Source: Streptomyces sp. MA5143a | Lineage (GTDB): Bacteria > Actinomycetota > Actinomycetes > Streptomycetales > Streptomycetaceae | Reading direction: 5' to 3' | DNA length: 64,000 nt | NCBI RefSeq assembly: GCF_900290235.1 | Contig: NZ_OLMK01000001.1 | Location: forward strand, 1 to 64,000 | Part shown: piece by piece, positions 60,991-64,000 of the stretch | Layout: every line of letters begins with the position of its first letter | How positions within the stretch are numbered: the stretch's first letter is position 1 | Translations under genes and position numbers: made by a program | The notes under the pieces: model-generated | Seen by the model: only the letters and a program-made list of their open reading frames with translations | Database searches by the model: none | Told to the model about the DNA's origin: nothing

Positions 60991-63348
60991 TTGACCGCGA
61001 CCCCCGCCTCCGAAGGCCGCACCGACGCGTCCGAGGACGATGCCCCCGCCCCACGGGCGCCCCTTGCCCCAGCCGAGCCTGAGGCCGCCGTGCCGGCAGA
61101 CACATCCTCCCGACACCGGGCCACCGGCCACGAGCCCCACCCCACCGCCGAACTCCTCGACCACCCCGACCCGAACATCGCGGCCCAGGCCGCGGCCGTC
61201 GAGAACCTGCTGCGCTGCTGGGTACGCGAGCACGACCTCACCCGCGACGACGAAGCCACCCTCCGCATCCCCCTCCCCGCCACCGGTACGGCCCTCCTCG
61301 TCCCCATCCACTACTGGTCCCCGACCGGCTGGCACCGCTTCGGCTTCCCCCGCCTCGCCGACGCCCCCGAGACGGCACCGCCCGCCGACGCGGTGACGGT
61401 GGCGGCGTTGCTGTCCAGAGAGGCGGCGGCAGGGGCGGACACGGCCGCGACGGGTGCGCTCGACGCGATGGTCGTCGACGGCTTGCCCGCGGCCGTGGTG
61501 CGGACCGCCGCGACACGCCCCCCGGTGCCGTCGGCTGCCGATCAGTTGGCCTGGGGTGGTCACGCGCCACCCCAGGGCCGGCCCGCACCGCACGGTCAAG
61601 CGGGACTGCACGACCAAGCGTCCCCGCACAGCCAGTCCGCCCCGCACGCCCAACCGGCCCCACTCGGCCAACCGGCCCCACTCGGCCAACCGGCCCCACA
61701 TGACCAGTCGGTTTCCTTCGGCCAGTCGACCCCGCTCGACTCACTCGACCTCGTCGGTCGGGTCGCCGACTCCGTCCGGCGCGTCGCCGGCTTCATCGCC
61801 GAACGTCGGGTCCAGCCGGGTGACGCGCCGGATCTGTTCCTCGCCGCTGAGCAGGCCCTCGTCCTGGGACACCCGCTGCACCCCACCCCGAAGAGTCGGG
61901 TAGGGCTGTCCGAGGCGGAGGCGCAGCTCTACTCACCCGAGTCGCGTGGCTCCTTCCGCTTGCACTGGCTGGCTGTCGCACCCTCCGTTCTGTCGACCGA
62001 CTCGGCGTGGACGGAGCGCGGCCGAGTCGTTCCGGCCGAGCAGTTGACCGCACGACTGGCCGGCCCCGGCCTACCACTGCCCGACGGCTACGCCGCCCTG
62101 CCCGTCCACCCCTGGCAACTGCGCGAGGTCCGACACCGCCCGACCGTCGCCGCCCTCCTGGACGCCGGACTGCTGCTCGACCTCGGCCCCCACGGCTCCC
62201 CGTGGCACCCCACCTCCTCCGTCCGTACCGTGCACCGCACCGCCGCCCCCGCGATGCTGAAGCTGTCGCTGGGGCTGCGGATCACCAACTCCCGTCGGGA
62301 GAACCTCCGCAAGGAACTCCACCGGGGCGTAGAGGTCCACCGCCTGCTGCGCACCGGTCTGGCCATGGAGTGGCAGGCCGTCCATCCGGGGTTCGACATC
62401 GTCCGCGACCCGGCCTGGCTGGCGGTCACCGGGCCGGGCGGCGACCCTGTGCCCGGCCTGGACGTGGTGATCCGGCACAACCCGTTCGGCCCGGCGGACG
62501 ACGCGTGCTGTGTGGCCGGGCTCGTATCACCGAGGCCGTACAGGGACCGAGCGCCGGCGGGCGGGCCACTGGCTGAGGGGCCGTTCGCGGACGAACCGCA
62601 CCCGCATGGCGAGCACCAGGCACCCCGCATCCCCGGGCAGCGAGCCTCCCTCCCCGGGTGGGCGCCCCATCACCACGCGGACCCGCAGGCGCCCGGCCAT
62701 GCCGACCGTCTTCCGGAAGGGCCCGTCATGCGGTCCCGGCTCGCCGAGGCCGTCACCCGGCTCGCCGGGAGCACCAGGCGCCCCCGAGGCGCCGTCGCCG
62801 CCGAGTGGTTCCTGCGCTACCTGGAGCAAGTCGTGCGGCCCGTGCTGTGGCTGGACAGCGAGGCCGGGATCGCCCTCGAAGCCCACCAGCAGAACACCGT
62901 CCTCCTGCTGGACCCCGACGGCTGGCCCAGGGGCGGGCGATACCGCGACAACCAGGGCTACTACTTCCGCGAGTCCCGCCGCGCGGACCTCGACGCCCGA
63001 CTGCCCGGCATCGGCGAGAACAGCGACACCTTCGTCTCCGACGAGGTCACCGACGAACGGTTCGCCTACTACCTCGGCATCAACAACGTGCTCGGTCTCA
63101 TCGGTGCGTTCGGCTCGCAGGGCCTCGCCGACGAGCGACTGCTGCTCGCCGCCTTCCGCCGCTTCCTCACCGATGTCGCCACCGGCCCCGCCCGGCTGGC
63201 CACCCCCCTGCCGGCCCTGCTGCTCGACTCACCCGTCCTGCGCTGCAAGGCCAACCTGCTGACCCGGCTGAACGGCCTCGACGAACTCGTCGGCCCGGTC
63301 GACACCCAGTCCGTCTACGTCACCATCGCCAACCCCCTCCACCGCTGA
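60991..63348 (+). CDS. IucA/IucC-family NIS siderophore synthetase
   Basis: The protein has 785 residues from a TTG start (AGGAA 10 nt upstream). Conserved segments: LGHPLHPTPKSRVG, LPVHPWQL, the ATP site SPWHPTSSVRTV and AMLKLSLGLRITNSRRENLRKEL, and the C-terminal ALEAHQQNTVLLL and YRDNQGYYF. NIS synthetases adenylate a carboxylate (often citrate) and condense it with an amine or alcohol. Family members are about 580-620 residues. The excess is a disordered N-tail, an Ala/Pro/Gln/His-rich repeat insert at about 186-248, and a Pro/His-rich loop at about 515-575. It sits between aminotransferase and acyltransferase genes. Confidence 0.92.
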   Translation: MTATPASEGRTDASEDDAPAPRAPLAPAEPEAAVPADTSSRHRATGHEPHPTAELLDHPDPNIAAQAAAVENLLRCWVREHDLTRDDEATLRIPLPATGTALLVPIHYWSPTGWHRFGFPRLADAPETAPPADAVTVAALLSREAAAGADTAATGALDAMVVDGLPAAVVRTAATRPPVPSAADQLAWGGHAPPQGRPAPHGQAGLHDQASPHSQSAPHAQPAPLGQPAPLGQPAPHDQSVSFGQSTPLDSLDLVGRVADSVRRVAGFIAERRVQPGDAPDLFLAAEQALVLGHPLHPTPKSRVGLSEAEAQLYSPESRGSFRLHWLAVAPSVLSTDSAWTERGRVVPAEQLTARLAGPGLPLPDGYAALPVHPWQLREVRHRPTVAALLDAGLLLDLGPHGSPWHPTSSVRTVHRTAAPAMLKLSLGLRITNSRRENLRKELHRGVEVHRLLRTGLAMEWQAVHPGFDIVRDPAWLAVTGPGGDPVPGLDVVIRHNPFGPADDACCVAGLVSPRPYRDRAPAGGPLAEGPFADEPHPHGEHQAPRIPGQRASLPGWAPHHHADPQAPGHADRLPEGPVMRSRLAEAVTRLAGSTRRPRGAVAAEWFLRYLEQVVRPVLWLDSEAGIALEAHQQNTVLLLDPDGWPRGGRYRDNQGYYFRESRRADLDARLPGIGENSDTFVSDEVTDERFAYYLGINNVLGLIGAFGSQGLADERLLLAAFRRFLTDVATGPARLATPLPALLLDSPVLRCKANLLTRLNGLDELVGPVDTQSVYVTIANPLHR
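61555..61735 (+). repeat. In-gene low-complexity insert in the NIS synthetase
   Basis: This DNA encodes repeats of the type PHGQ, PHSQ, PLGQPAPLGQPAP. An 18-bp unit encoding LGQPAP is perfectly duplicated near 61660-61695. The insert interrupts the N-terminal domain but keeps the frame. Confidence 0.85.
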
Positions 63349-63418
63349 CCCGATCACCGTCGACTCCCTTCACGCCCCGAGGAACATGACCCACCCCATC
63401 CCCTGAGAGGAGCGTCGC

Positions 63419-64000
63419 GTGCCTCCCACCGATGCGAGCACCACATCCGGCACCGACACGGGCACCACCCGGGCCCCGAGCAACGAGGACACACTCGAAC
63501 TGCGCCTGCCCGACGACCTGGCCGCGTTCCTCGCGGAGGACACCGACCCGGACGGTGGGGGAACCGACCCGGGCGGGGCGGCACTGTCGGGCACAGGGGA
63601 ACTGCTGGATCACCTCGCCGCCTGGAGACCCGCGGTCACCCCGGTAGGAACGCTGCGCCTCCTCCCCGTCCGCCTCGAACGGGACCTCCCGCTGATCACC
63701 CGATGGATGAACGACTCCGCCGTGGCCTCGTCCTGGAAACTCGCCGGACCCGAGGAGGTGACCGCGAACCACCTCCGGGCCCAGCTCGACGGGGACGGCC
63801 GCAGTGTGCCCTGCCTCGGTGTGCTGGACGGCACCCCGATGAGCTACTGGGAGATCTACCGGGCGGACCTCGACCCCATCGCCCGCCACTACCCGGCCCG
63901 CCCCCACGACACAGGCGTCCACCTCCTCATCGGTCCGGTGGCCGACCGGGGGAGAGGTCTCGGCTCCGCCCTGCTCCGCGCCGTCGCCGATCTCGTCCTG
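63419..64000 (+). CDS. GNAT siderophore acyltransferase, 3' end outside the window
   Basis: The frame starts at the GTG at 63419 (GAGAGGAG 6 nt upstream) and stays open for 194 codons to the window end. The N-terminal 75 residues are a Thr/Asp-rich tail with DTLELRLPDDLAAFL. The rest is a GNAT of the IucB/MbtK/RhbD type: LRLLPVRLERDLPLITRWMNDSAVASSWKLAG, SYWEIYRADLDPIARHY, and the acetyl-CoA loop GPVADRGRGLGSALLRA. It acylates an N-hydroxylated or free side-chain amine of a siderophore building block. In related loci this domain can be fused to a second IucA/IucC domain, which cannot be judged here. Confidence 0.88.
   Translation, partial: MPPTDASTTSGTDTGTTRAPSNEDTLELRLPDDLAAFLAEDTDPDGGGTDPGGAALSGTGELLDHLAAWRPAVTPVGTLRLLPVRLERDLPLITRWMNDSAVASSWKLAGPEEVTANHLRAQLDGDGRSVPCLGVLDGTPMSYWEIYRADLDPIARHYPARPHDTGVHLLIGPVADRGRGLGSALLRAVADLVL

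Overview
The window is a continuous piece of a high-G+C actinobacterial chromosome, almost certainly Streptomyces. Codon third positions are strongly G/C, GTG starts and ATGA/GTGA stop-start overlaps are frequent, and the gene order (osaA-osaB-ftsK, rimO-pgsA-cinA-clgR, recA-recX, gluABCD, miaB-miaA-dapF-rsh-hflX) is the one I know from the core region of Streptomyces chromosomes. No phage, insertion sequence or CRISPR array is visible. The first 63 kb read as conserved core; the last 5 kb is the start of a siderophore-type biosynthetic cluster.

Layout. 1-4 kb: terminator of an upstream gene, a shortened DegT-like pseudo-enzyme, tRNA-Thr(GGT), and a large SpoIIE-type phosphatase on the minus strand. 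4-11 kb: the OsaA poly-HAMP hybrid kinase and the OsaB response regulator (osmoadaptation). 11-18 kb: ftsK, a RodZ-like HTH membrane protein, rimO, pgsA, cinA and clgR. 18-26.5 kb: a Dps protein, a small membrane protein, an SDR oxidoreductase, and the lhr-nei2 DNA-repair pair. 26.7-29 kb: an AraC-type regulator with the AzlCD exporter. 29-34 kb: a toroid-like protein, a DUF3046 protein, an AI-2E-family permease, recA behind an SOS-box promoter, and recX. 34-37 kb: a cysteine dioxygenase gene preceded by a Cys-codon leader peptide, then an FAD monooxygenase. 37-40.4 kb: the gluABCD glutamate ABC importer. 40.7-44 kb: a two-component system next to an orphan TAXI binding protein. 44-50.4 kb: a MazG-like protein, miaB, a LigB-like protein, two small proteins, miaA, a membrane protein and dapF. 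50.4-56 kb: a candidate structured RNA, a Rel/Spo homologue, a secreted M1 peptidase and hflX. 56-59 kb: tandem paralogous serine-protease lipoproteins. 59-64 kb: diaminobutyrate aminotransferase, an NIS (IucA/IucC) synthetase and a GNAT acyltransferase cut by the window end.

The themes are stress and envelope signalling (SpoIIE, OsaAB, ClgR, Rsh, Dps), DNA repair (Lhr/Nei2, RecA/RecX, FtsK), RNA modification (RimO, MiaA, MiaB), amino-acid handling (Glu import, AzlCD export, Cys oxidation, DapF) and metallophore synthesis. The most interesting non-coding signals are a pseudoknot-capable RNA between dapF and the rel/spo gene, a cysteine leader-peptide switch with a 30-bp operator before the cysteine dioxygenase gene, a 14-bp hairpin separating gluB from gluC, and several short tandem-repeat arrays in promoter regions.
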